Below, in pieces: positions 1-5,592 of a stretch of 5,654 bases of DNA (position 1 is the first letter of the stretch; every line of letters starts with the position of its first letter). The notes under the pieces were generated by a model. It was not told the DNA's origin, ran no database searches, and was given only the letters and a program-made list of their open reading frames with translations. Both the position numbers and the translations under genes were made by a program. Source of the DNA: Candidatus Omnitrophota bacterium (lineage in GTDB: Bacteria > Ratteibacteria > UBA8468 > MWAK01); NCBI GenBank assembly GCA_026387085.1, contig JAPLMK010000090.1, forward strand, positions 11,533 through 17,186, read 5' to 3'.

Positions 1-33
1 AATATCTATTAACGTAGACGTACGGGAGGCTTA

Positions 34-1236
34 ATGGAAGACAAACTGCTCCAGACAATAATTTCCAAGAATGACACCAAGATTGTGCTGGTGGTAGCCG
101 ACGGATTAGGCGGGCTGCCTGATCCGGAAACCAGCTTAACCGAACTGGAAACCGCATGCACCCCGAACCTTGACCGGCTTGCCCAAACCGGTTCCTCCGG
201 ACTATCTGTACCAATCGGTTACGGCGTGACGCCGGGCAGCGGGCCCAGCCACCTGGCGCTTTTCGGCTATGACCCGATTCAAAATCTGATCGGCCGCGGA
301 ATCCTGGAGGCCAGCGGAATTGATTTCGACTTAGCTCCGGAAGACCTGGCCGCGCGCGGGAACTTTGCCACTTTAAAGGACGGCTTGATTGTTGACCGGC
401 GGGCCGGACGCATCTCCACGGAGGAAAACCAGCGGCTCTGCGCCATTTTAAGTAAAGAAATCAAGGAAATTGACGGCGTGAAGATAATTATTCAAACGGT
501 GAAGGAACACCGCTTCGTGGTTATTTTCCGGGGAAAAGAGATGGCCGAAGGATTGTCAGAAAACGACCCGGAAAAAGAAGGGCTGGCTCCGCTCCAAATA
601 GAATCATTGCGGAGTGAAAGCCGTTTTGCCGCCGAAATTTCCAACAAGTTTGTCGCTCTGGTTACAGAAGTTCTGAAAACAGAAAAAGCCAACTACCCGC
701 TCCTGCGCGGCTTTGCGAAAAAACCCAACCTGCCCTCTTTTGACCAAAAATATTTCCTGCGCGCCGCCGCTATCGCTTCCTACCCGATGTACCGCGGGCT
801 GGCCCGGCTGGTCGGTATGGATGTCCTGCTCACCGGCGAAAAAATAGCCGATGAATTAAAAACGCTGAAAGACAATTTCAGTAATTTCAACTTCTTCTAC
901 CTGCACATCAAAAAGACCGACTCCTACGGAGAGGACGGAAATTTTGCGGCCAAGGTGAAAGTAATCGAAGAGGTTGATTTGGCGGTGGGAGAGATTGAAA
1001 AAATGCGTCCGGATGTTATCGCCGTTACCGCCGACCACTCTACACCGGCGCTTTTAAGCGGCCATTCCTGGCACCCCAACCCGTTTCTGCTGGCATCCAA
1101 ACACGCGATGCCGGATAACCTGTCCGGCTTTTCCGAAAGGGAATGCCGCAAGGGGAGTTTCGGGGTCTTTCCCGCCACCGAGATTATGCCCCTGCTCTTA
1201 GCCCACTCCCTGCGGCTGAAAAAATTCGGGGCTTAA
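34..1236 (+). CDS. apgM: 2,3-bisphosphoglycerate-independent phosphoglycerate mutase, archaeal type (ApgM)
   Basis: This 400-residue cytoplasmic enzyme should interconvert 3-phosphoglycerate and 2-phosphoglycerate in glycolysis and gluconeogenesis without the 2,3-bisphosphoglycerate cofactor. It belongs to the alkaline phosphatase superfamily. Visible family marks are the N-terminal metal-binding VVADGLGG (Asp23), the TPGSGPSHLALFGYDP segment with the probable nucleophile Ser69, HIKKTDSYGEDGN (His291, Asp296, Asp301), TADHSTP (Asp334, His335) and HSWHPNPF (344-351). The length of about 400 residues is normal for ApgM and shorter than the roughly 510 residues of the GpmI type. The ATG is preceded by GGGAGG at 24-29 with a 4-nt gap, which supports this start. 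Only 33 bases upstream are visible, so its promoter or operon partner is unknown. The gene converges on rhaB and the two ends overlap. The family call is firm; enzyme activity is inferred from family membership. Confidence 0.93.
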   Translation: MEDKLLQTIISKNDTKIVLVVADGLGGLPDPETSLTELETACTPNLDRLAQTGSSGLSVPIGYGVTPGSGPSHLALFGYDPIQNLIGRGILEASGIDFDLAPEDLAARGNFATLKDGLIVDRRAGRISTEENQRLCAILSKEIKEIDGVKIIIQTVKEHRFVVIFRGKEMAEGLSENDPEKEGLAPLQIESLRSESRFAAEISNKFVALVTEVLKTEKANYPLLRGFAKKPNLPSFDQKYFLRAAAIASYPMYRGLARLVGMDVLLTGEKIADELKTLKDNFSNFNFFYLHIKKTDSYGEDGNFAAKVKVIEEVDLAVGEIEKMRPDVIAVTADHSTPALLSGHSWHPNPFLLASKHAMPDNLSGFSERECRKGSFGVFPATEIMPLLLAHSLRLKKFGA

Positions 1237-2705
1237 AACAAGGATTCCATTCTCCGGACGGCGGAGAGCCAGGCATCGCGGTTCTTGGGTTGGTAGGTGA
1301 CCAGCGGAAAAGAATTGCGGATGAGTTCGCGGCCTTCGGCAATGGAGCCGATTTCGTTGGTCGCCAGGGCCTGGGTGATAATGTTGCCGGCGGCAGTCGC
1401 CTCCACCGGTCCGGCCACCACCGTAATGCCGGTTGCGTCCGCGGTAAACTGGTTGAGCAATTGGTTCTGGGAACCGCCGCCGACAACATGCAGAACTTCC
1501 ACTTCTCCTCTCTCCGGAAAAAGCCGGTTAATCTCCCGGATAACCGCACCATAACGCAGGGCCAGGCTCTCCAGGATAACCCGGACAAATTGCGCTTTAT
1601 TTTCCGGCTTCTTCTGCCCGGTCTTTTCGCAAAACCGGACAATGGCAGCCGGCATATCCTCCGGCGCCAGGAAAGAAGGGTCATCCGGGTTAATAATTGC
1701 CAGGAAAGGCGGAGCTGATTCAGCCGTCTTGGTCAAATCCGCGTAATCCAGTTCCCCCCCCTCATTCAACCACGCGCGACGGCATTCCTGAAGCAGCCAC
1801 AATCCGGTAATATTCTTTAAAAAACGAATGGTTTTGCCTACACCGCCCTCATTGGTAAAACCGGCCTTTCGGGTTGCCTCATTTATTAAAGGTTTTTCCA
1901 ATTCCACGCCCAGCAAGGACCAGGTCCCGGAAGAAAGATAAGCAAACCGCTCGCCCTTTTGGACCGGACAGCCCACCACGGCAGCGGCAGTATCGTGGCT
2001 GGCTCCGGCAATCACCGGCACCCGCCCCAACCCGGACTCTTCCGCCACCTTCTCCCGCAAATTACCGATTACGGTTCCGGAAAAAGTAACCGGGGGCATA
2101 ATCTGAACCGGCAGAGATAATTTATCAAAGATAGGTTTTGCCCATCGGCCGGTTCCCGGGTGCAATAATTGAGAGGTGGTCGCTAACGTATATTCCTGCG
2201 CCTTTTCGCCGGAGAGAAAAAAATGGAAAAGGTCTGCGGTCATCAGGCAGGTCCGGCTAACGGAAAATAACGGAGAACCGGAAAGGACCATGGCATACAT
2301 CTGAAAAATAGTATTCAACTGCATAAATTGGATACCGGTTAAACGATAGATTTCTTCCGGCGGAATCTTTTTAAAAACCTGCTCCATTATTCCATCGGTC
2401 CGGTGGTCCCGGTAGTGATAGGGGTTACCGAGCAGGCTGTCGTTCTTATCCAGCAAAGCAAAATCAACCCCCCAGGAATCACAACTGACGCCGGCTAATT
2501 CCCGGCCGTATTTTTGATAATAAACGGAGAGAGAACTTTTTATTTCGGAAAAAAGATATGGGATGTCCCAATGCAGACCATCCGGCAACAGAACAGAACA
2601 GTTGGGAAACCGTTGTAAAACTTCCAGATTCAACCGGCTCTTTTCCAACCGTCCCAGCACCGTCCGGCCGCTCTCCGCGCCCAAATCAAAAGCAAGATAG
2701 TTCAT
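1233..2705 (-). CDS. rhaB: Rhamnulokinase (FGGY carbohydrate kinase family)
   Basis: This 490-residue cytoplasmic kinase is predicted to transfer phosphate from ATP to L-rhamnulose, giving L-rhamnulose 1-phosphate, the second step of rhamnose breakdown. The FGGY N-terminal domain opens with DLGAESGR (residues 7-14). It continues with DSWGVDFALLD (76-86, with Asp81) and YRDHRTDG (98-105). AGASHDTAAAV (233-243) holds the likely catalytic base Asp238. The C-terminal ATP-binding domain shows SSGTWSLLG (258-266), FTNEGG (283-288), LKNITGLWLLQE (296-307) and VVGGGSQNQLLNQF (407-420). These combinations are typical of RhaB rather than xylulokinase or glycerol kinase. No rhaA, rhaD or transporter gene is in the window, so the substrate rests on family resemblance alone; another deoxysugar ketose is possible. 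No Shine-Dalgarno motif precedes the ATG. A TATAAT lies only 8 nt upstream of it, which suggests a leaderless or nearly leaderless message. Confidence 0.92.
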   Translation of the reverse strand: MNYLAFDLGAESGRTVLGRLEKSRLNLEVLQRFPNCSVLLPDGLHWDIPYLFSEIKSSLSVYYQKYGRELAGVSCDSWGVDFALLDKNDSLLGNPYHYRDHRTDGIMEQVFKKIPPEEIYRLTGIQFMQLNTIFQMYAMVLSGSPLFSVSRTCLMTADLFHFFLSGEKAQEYTLATTSQLLHPGTGRWAKPIFDKLSLPVQIMPPVTFSGTVIGNLREKVAEESGLGRVPVIAGASHDTAAAVVGCPVQKGERFAYLSSGTWSLLGVELEKPLINEATRKAGFTNEGGVGKTIRFLKNITGLWLLQECRRAWLNEGGELDYADLTKTAESAPPFLAIINPDDPSFLAPEDMPAAIVRFCEKTGQKKPENKAQFVRVILESLALRYGAVIREINRLFPERGEVEVLHVVGGGSQNQLLNQFTADATGITVVAGPVEATAAGNIITQALATNEIGSIAEGRELIRNSFPLVTYQPKNRDAWLSAVRRMESLF

Positions 2706-2713
2706 AAGTTTTT

Positions 2714-2742
2714 ATTATACAACAACCCCGCGCGAAATTAAA
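2714..2742 (-). promoter_or_regulatory. Predicted sigma70-type promoter of rhaB
   Basis: Read on the minus strand, a perfect TATAAT lies at 2719-2714. A weak -35 candidate, TTTAAT, lies at 2742-2737 with 17-bp spacing and only 3 of 6 consensus bases. The -10 ends 8 nt before the rhaB ATG, so transcription should begin at or within a base or two of the start codon. The -10 match is strong, but the whole promoter is inferred. Confidence 0.5.
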
Positions 2743-2766
2743 AATGACTTCCCGCGCGCAGCGCGC
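2727..2766. repeat. GC-rich direct repeats between the divergent promoters
   Basis: The octamer CCCGCGCG occurs at 2727-2734 and again at 2751-2758, 24 bp apart start to start. The second copy runs into GCGCGC at 2754-2759 and 2761-2766. CGCGCG is self-complementary, so the block could also fold. It lies between or over the upstream edges of the rhaB and atp promoters, where an operator could act on both. No known regulator site is recognised. Confidence 0.4.
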
Positions 2767-2769
2767 AAA

Positions 2770-2798
2770 TTGACTTAAAACCGTTGAAATGATAAGAT
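2770..2798 (+). promoter_or_regulatory. Predicted sigma70-type promoter of the atp operon
   Basis: TTGACT (2770-2775, 5 of 6 consensus bases) is followed by exactly 17 bp and then TAAGAT (2793-2798, 4 of 6). It sits just upstream of the first gene of the operon. The expected transcription start is near 2804-2806, about 8-10 nt before the TTG start of atpZ and at the edge of its ribosome binding site. It is divergent from the rhaB promoter in the same 108-bp spacer. This is a consensus match only. Confidence 0.5.
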
Positions 2799-2803
2799 TT
2801 TAA

Positions 2804-2809
2804 AGAGGA
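2804..2809 (+). promoter_or_regulatory. Ribosome binding site deciding the TTG start of atpZ
   Basis: AGAGGA sits 4 nt before the TTG at 2814. No in-frame ATG lies nearby: the ATG at 2789 is out of frame and reaches a stop within five codons. This site is therefore the main support for the TTG start. Confidence 0.6.
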
Positions 2810-2813
2810 TTTT

Positions 2814-3023
2814 TTGAAGAAAACGGACTCTGAAATTACAATTTTGTGGACCACGGCTTCCCTGGGCATCACCATGGTAGCGTGTACCGCAATCGGTTTG
2901 GCAATCGGCCTCTTTCTGGATAAGCACCTGAAGACCGGTTCGGTTCTAACCATCATCTTTTTCGCGCTGGGAATCGCCGCCGGCATAAAACAGGTGGTGC
3001 GGGAACTCAGCAAAAAACAGTAA
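2814..3023 (+). CDS. atpZ: AtpZ/AtpI-family small membrane protein of the ATP synthase operon
   Basis: This 69-residue protein has two predicted membrane helices, at about residues 10-34 and 42-62. A short loop with the LDKHLKTGS motif lies between them, and the C-terminus is basic. The glycine-rich first helix ending in GLFLDK, then TG, then a second helix with ALGIAAG, fits the putative F0F1-ATPase subunit family (AtpZ/AtpI-like). Such proteins are encoded at the head of atp operons. They have been linked to c-ring assembly and, in some species, to magnesium or calcium movement; which role applies here cannot be told. The start is a TTG with AGAGGA upstream. It is the first gene after the predicted operon promoter, and a 162-bp repeat-containing gap separates it from atpB. 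It could equally be named atpI; the short length favours the AtpZ label. Confidence 0.82.
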   Translation: MKKTDSEITILWTTASLGITMVACTAIGLAIGLFLDKHLKTGSVLTIIFFALGIAAGIKQVVRELSKKQ

Positions 3024-3046
3024 GTGATGAACGGTAAATAGTTATT

Positions 3047-3103
3047 TCATTCCCGCGGATTGTAGCGGTGCGATTTATCGCACGTATTATTGTAAGCGGG
3101 AAT
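3047..3103. repeat. Palindromic intergenic element, copy 1 (long form)
   Basis: Outer inverted ends ATTCCCGC (3049-3056) and GCGGGAAT (3096-3103) enclose an inner palindrome. Its arms are GTGCGAT (3068-3074) and ATCGCAC (3077-3083). The part at 3047-3088 recurs in inverted orientation at 4409-4450 with a single mismatch. It lies between atpZ and atpB. No T-run follows, so it does not look like an intrinsic terminator. Confidence 0.85.
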
Positions 3104-3123
3104 CCATAAATTTTAATAGGATT

Positions 3124-3154
3124 GGATTCCCGATCTAAACATTCGGGAATGACA
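3124..3154. repeat. Palindromic intergenic element, copy 2 (short hairpin)
   Basis: ATTCCCGA (3126-3133) and TCGGGAAT (3143-3150) form a perfect 8-bp stem with a 9-nt loop, flanked by GG on the left and GACA on the right. The geometry (8-9-8) is the same as that of the copy at 4463-4487. A degenerate right end, GTGGGATGACA, follows at 3165-3175 just before the atpB start. Confidence 0.8.
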
Positions 3155-3185
3155 AAGTTTTGATGTGGGATGACATAAACAAACT

Positions 3186-3914
3186 ATGGGGCTTGTTCCG
3201 GAAGGAATAGAATATCACCTCGGCTCTCTGCCAACTCCGCTCTTAATGACCTGGGTCGCCTGGGCAGTAATAGCCGGCGTTTCAATTACGGCCGCCAAAA
3301 GAGCCTGCCTGGTTCCCGGCAAACTGCAACTAACCTGCGAAATGTGCCTTGGTTACGTCTACCGCCTTTCCGATGAAATGATTGGCCCGGCCGCCCCGCG
3401 TTACTACCCCCTTTTCCTGGGAATATTCATCTCCATTCTGGTAAGCAACCTGCTGGGTTTGATTCCGGGTTTTGTTTCACCCACTTCTGACCCGAATACC
3501 ACCTTTGCCTTGTCAATTCTGGTCTTCCTTTATTATAATATTGAAGGCGTGCGGCGAAAAGGTATTGACTATTTCCGCCATTTCTTCGGACCGCCCCTGC
3601 CCTGGTACCTTTTTCCGGTCAGGATTTTGCTCTTCATCATCGAAACAATCAGTTCTTTCGCCCGGCCGTTTTCCCTGGGGTTCCGGCTTTTCTGCAATAT
3701 CTTCGCCAAGGAAATGCTGCTGGGTTTTCTGGCGGTTCTGGTACTCAGTTTTTTTCTGAGCCCCGGGCTAATGGTTAAAACGCTGACCCTGGCACCCCTG
3801 ATGCTCCGACCGGCTATTATTTTATTAGGTCTTTTTATCGGCATAATTCAAGCGTTGATATTTTTACTCTTATCCATTTCCTACGTGGCCGGCGCCATCG
3901 GAACTGAAGAATAA
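3186..3914 (+). CDS. atpB: F-type ATP synthase subunit a
   Basis: This 242-residue polytopic inner-membrane protein forms the ion half-channels of the F0 motor beside the c ring. The family core is clear. SLPTPLLMTW lies near the N-terminus, and SNLLGLIPGFVSPTSDPNTT (87-106) follows a membrane helix. FARPFSLGFRLFCNIFAKE (158-176) carries the essential arginine, Arg167, with Glu176 in the usual acidic position. The last helix holds GIIQALIFLLLSISYV (219-234) with Gln222. The common RLFGNxxAG reads RLFCNIFAK here, so a normally glycine position is Cys170 and another is Lys175. The length is normal for a short-form subunit a. ATG 3186 is the first start codon after an in-frame stop at 3171. No good Shine-Dalgarno motif is visible; the nearest purine run, GGGA, ends 15 nt upstream inside a degenerate repeat end. 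Confidence 0.97.
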   Translation: MGLVPEGIEYHLGSLPTPLLMTWVAWAVIAGVSITAAKRACLVPGKLQLTCEMCLGYVYRLSDEMIGPAAPRYYPLFLGIFISILVSNLLGLIPGFVSPTSDPNTTFALSILVFLYYNIEGVRRKGIDYFRHFFGPPLPWYLFPVRILLFIIETISSFARPFSLGFRLFCNIFAKEMLLGFLAVLVLSFFLSPGLMVKTLTLAPLMLRPAIILLGLFIGIIQALIFLLLSISYVAGAIGTEE

Positions 3915-3930
3915 GAATAATTCTCGGTAT

Positions 3931-3994
3931 GGCTTCCCGCTTACCATCCGCCTTCGCGCAAGGCTACGGCGCGACACGGTCCGCGGGAATGACA
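3931..3994. repeat. Palindromic intergenic element, copy 3
   Basis: Outer ends TTCCCGC (3934-3940) and GCGGGAA (3983-3989) are the same as in the other copies, and GACA follows the right end. The interior differs and has its own hairpin: GCCTT (3950-3954), loop CGCGC, AAGGC (3960-3964). The element fills most of the 98-bp gap between atpB and atpE and ends just before the atpE ribosome binding site. Confidence 0.75.
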
Positions 3995-4000
3995 TATAAA

Positions 4001-4007
4001 AAGGAGG
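4001..4007 (+). promoter_or_regulatory. Strong Shine-Dalgarno site of atpE
   Basis: AAGGAGG lies 5 nt before the ATG at 4013. It is the best ribosome binding site in the operon, while atpB and atpF have none that is convincing. This suits the need for many c subunits per enzyme. Confidence 0.85.
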
Positions 4008-4012
4008 CGTAG

Positions 4013-4384
4013 ATGCGGAAGAAACTGGTATTAATATCCGGGTTAGGTATCTGTTTTCTGCAAAAAAGCATTGCCTGGGCTGTCGAAACAACGGCTGGCG
4101 CAACAACTTCTGCCGCCGGAAATATCTCCGTCGGATTTTTCACTGATAGCATACGGAGCGTCTGCCTGGTCCTGGGTATTGCCGCCGGCATGTGCGGTAT
4201 CGCCATGGGCATCGCCATTGCCAATGCGATGAACGCTATCGCCCGGCAACCGGAAGCAGCGCCAAAAATTCAATTGAACATGATGATCGGTTTGGCATTT
4301 ATTGAATCGCTGGTACTCTACTCACTTTTTCTCGGCATCGTCATTCTCTTTGCCAACCCTTTTGTAAAATACATCGTAAAATAG
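4013..4384 (+). CDS. atpE: F-type ATP synthase subunit c with N-terminal signal peptide
   Basis: This proteolipid forms the rotating c ring of F0. At 123 residues it is longer than the usual 75-90. The excess is an N-terminal leader with a basic start (MRKK), a hydrophobic stretch and a probable signal-peptidase site after SIAWA (residue 23), followed by a Thr/Ala-rich linker (24-38). The hairpin core follows: helix 1 at about 46-77 with the GIAAG (55-59) and AMGIAIANAMNAIA (64-77) segments, the polar loop RQPEA (78-82), and helix 2 at about 88-113. Helix 2 carries the ion-binding carboxylate Glu98 in FIESLVLYS. Glu98-Ser99 and Tyr103 resemble sodium-type c subunits. The helix-1 position that is glutamine in classical sodium-binding rings appears to be Met65, so the coupling ion is unclear. 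The strong AAGGAGG ribosome site supports the start. Confidence 0.96.
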   Translation: MRKKLVLISGLGICFLQKSIAWAVETTAGATTSAAGNISVGFFTDSIRSVCLVLGIAAGMCGIAMGIAIANAMNAIARQPEAAPKIQLNMMIGLAFIESLVLYSLFLGIVILFANPFVKYIVK

Positions 4385-4389
4385 GGACT

Positions 4390-4450
4390 GAATTCTCGTT
4401 TACTACAAAATACGTGCGATAAATCGCACCGCTACAGTCCGCGGGAATGA
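4390..4450. repeat. Palindromic intergenic element, copy 4 (long form, inverted relative to copy 1)
   Basis: Positions 4409-4450 are the reverse complement of 3047-3088 except for one base (4437 against 3060). The inner palindrome is GTGCGAT (4414-4420), AA, ATCGCAC (4423-4429). The left end (AATTCTCG, 4391-4398) is a decayed ATTCCCGC, and the right end GCGGGAAT is intact at 4441-4448. It lies immediately after atpE. Confidence 0.85.
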
Positions 4451-4460
4451 CAGGTATTTT

Positions 4461-4490
4461 GGATTCCCGCCTAAGGCACGCGGGAATAAC
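4461..4490. repeat. Palindromic intergenic element, copy 5 (short hairpin)
   Basis: ATTCCCGC (4463-4470) and GCGGGAAT (4480-4487) form a perfect 8-bp stem with a 9-nt loop. It has the same architecture as 3126-3150. It ends about 20 nt before the preferred atpF start and overlaps the longer reading frame that begins at 4447. Confidence 0.8.
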
Positions 4491-4509
4491 AGCATTTTCA
4501 AACACGACA

Positions 4510-5022
4510 ATGATTACCATTAATCCCGGCATCCTGTTAGCGCAACTCATAACCTTTCTGATCGCGGTCTTCATCCTTTGGAAAACCGCCTGGAAGCCGC
4601 TGGGCGAAATGATGCGCTTGCGGCAGGAAAAAATTTCCTCTGAGTTAGGGGAAGCAGAGCGCGCCCAAAAAGAAACCCGAAAAATGGAAGAGGATTATCA
4701 GCAGCGCCTCAAAGACCTGCACCGTAAAACAACAGAACTACTATCCCAGACAAGACAGGAGGGGATAGCGCTGCGTGAAGAGATAATCAACCAGGCCAAA
4801 GCCGAAGCCGGGGAAACCTTGCGCAAAGCCCGACTGGAATTAAAATCCGAACAAAACCGGATGATGTCCGAATTACGGGCCGAAACCACACTTCTCTCAC
4901 TGGAAATTGCCGAAAAAGCCATCCACCGGGTCCTGGACGAGCGGGACCGGGAAAAGATTTTCCAGGAAGTTTTACCGCAAATAGATTCCTTCCGGAAAAA
5001 CGGCGGGGGTAAACCATCATGA
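4510..5022 (+). CDS. atpF: F-type ATP synthase subunit b
   Basis: This 170-residue protein is the peripheral stalk (stator) subunit that ties F0 to the catalytic head through delta. One N-terminal membrane helix is visible at about residues 7-27 (ILLAQLITFLIAVFILW). The family's WKP segment follows at 28-30. A long charged, heptad-like helix runs from about 36 to 145, rich in Glu, Lys, Arg and Ala, as expected for the coiled-coil dimer. The C-terminal segment LEIAEKAIHRVLDERD (131-146) resembles the delta-binding end of b subunits. An in-frame ATG at 4447 would add 21 residues, but those are translated from the palindromic repeat and lack the usual b-subunit character, so 4510 is preferred. 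Neither start has a clear Shine-Dalgarno motif. The stop overlaps the atpH start as ATGA. The family is firm; the start is less so. Confidence 0.92.
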   Translation: MITINPGILLAQLITFLIAVFILWKTAWKPLGEMMRLRQEKISSELGEAERAQKETRKMEEDYQQRLKDLHRKTTELLSQTRQEGIALREEIINQAKAEAGETLRKARLELKSEQNRMMSELRAETTLLSLEIAEKAIHRVLDERDREKIFQEVLPQIDSFRKNGGGKPS

Positions 5023-5579
5023 TGAAAAAAAGAGCGCTGGCAAAGGCCTACGCCCGGACATTTTACACCTTCTTTGAAATGGATTACGGACTCAAAAAAA
5101 AGATACTGCTTAGAATAAACCGGTTCCTGGAAAAATACCCGGGGCTGACTATCTTTTTTGATCACCCCCGGATTCGTCTCGCCGAAAAACAGAAGATGAT
5201 ATTAAAGATAGTCGGCCTGGATTATACGCCGGAAATAGAAGAGCTTCTTTTCCTGCTGACCGAAAAAAGAGGGCTGGGCATTCTGCCGGAAATCATCCGG
5301 GAGATGGAAACGATTCACCGGCATCAACACGGCATAACTCCGGTGGCAATCCACAGCGCCCAGCCGCTTGCTCCGTCCGAAAAAGAAACCCTGCTCCGCC
5401 GTCTGACTGAAACCATCGGAGAAAAATTCAGCGCGGATTTTACGGTCCAAAAAGACCTGCTTGCCGGCCTGATCATCCTGGTAGGTGACCGGACTCTGGA
5501 TAACTCCCTGAAAAAATACTTGCGGGACATCAGAGAAAACTTGCTACACCCGCGTGTGACGCAGACGGCAGGTATCTAA
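5019..5579 (+). CDS. atpH: F-type ATP synthase subunit delta (OSCP homologue)
   Basis: This 186-residue peripheral protein joins the b stalk to the top of the alpha/beta hexamer and so holds the stator. The N-terminal helical domain begins with ALAKAYARTFY (6-16), the usual delta opening, and runs to about residue 105. The C-terminal domain contains the beta-strand signature DLLAGLIILVGDRTLDNSL (146-164), the counterpart of the conserved delta/OSCP C-terminal motif. The length is normal (about 180). The start overlaps the atpF stop by four bases (ATGA, 5019-5022), implying translational coupling of the two stalk subunits. A second ATG follows at once (5022), so either could be used. GGCGGGGG at 5002-5009 is a plausible ribosome site. 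In the usual gene order atpA comes next, which would lie beyond the window. Confidence 0.95.
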   Translation: MMKKRALAKAYARTFYTFFEMDYGLKKKILLRINRFLEKYPGLTIFFDHPRIRLAEKQKMILKIVGLDYTPEIEELLFLLTEKRGLGILPEIIREMETIHRHQHGITPVAIHSAQPLAPSEKETLLRRLTETIGEKFSADFTVQKDLLAGLIILVGDRTLDNSLKKYLRDIRENLLHPRVTQTAGI

Positions 5580-5592
5580 AACTTTAAGGTGT

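Noticed and set aside
1251..1267. TCTCCG-GACGG-CGGAGA hairpin near the convergent gene ends as a terminator
   Set aside because: The stem is only 6 bp, lies inside the rhaB coding sequence and has no T-run on either strand directly after it.
1143..1718. Long plus-strand reading frame of 191 codons across the apgM end and rhaB
   Set aside because: It overlaps two clearly recognised genes in other frames, and its arginine- and proline-rich translation resembles no family. It is a shadow of GC-rich codon use.
3047..3103. Palindromic elements as an insertion sequence or transposase-bearing element
   Set aside because: The elements are about 25-60 bp with no coding capacity, and I see no convincing target-site duplications. 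At most they are tiny non-autonomous repeats.
3126..3150. Repeat hairpins as intrinsic terminators within the operon
   Set aside because: None of the hairpins is followed by a T-run, and termination between subunits of one complex would be counterproductive.
3047..4490. Repeats as a CRISPR array
   Set aside because: Copies are palindromic, variable in length, inverted relative to each other and separated by genes rather than by uniform short spacers. No cas gene is present.
4698..5165. Minus-strand 155-codon frame opposite atpF/atpH
   Set aside because: It lies entirely antisense to the recognised b and delta genes, is serine- and arginine-rich and shows no domain.
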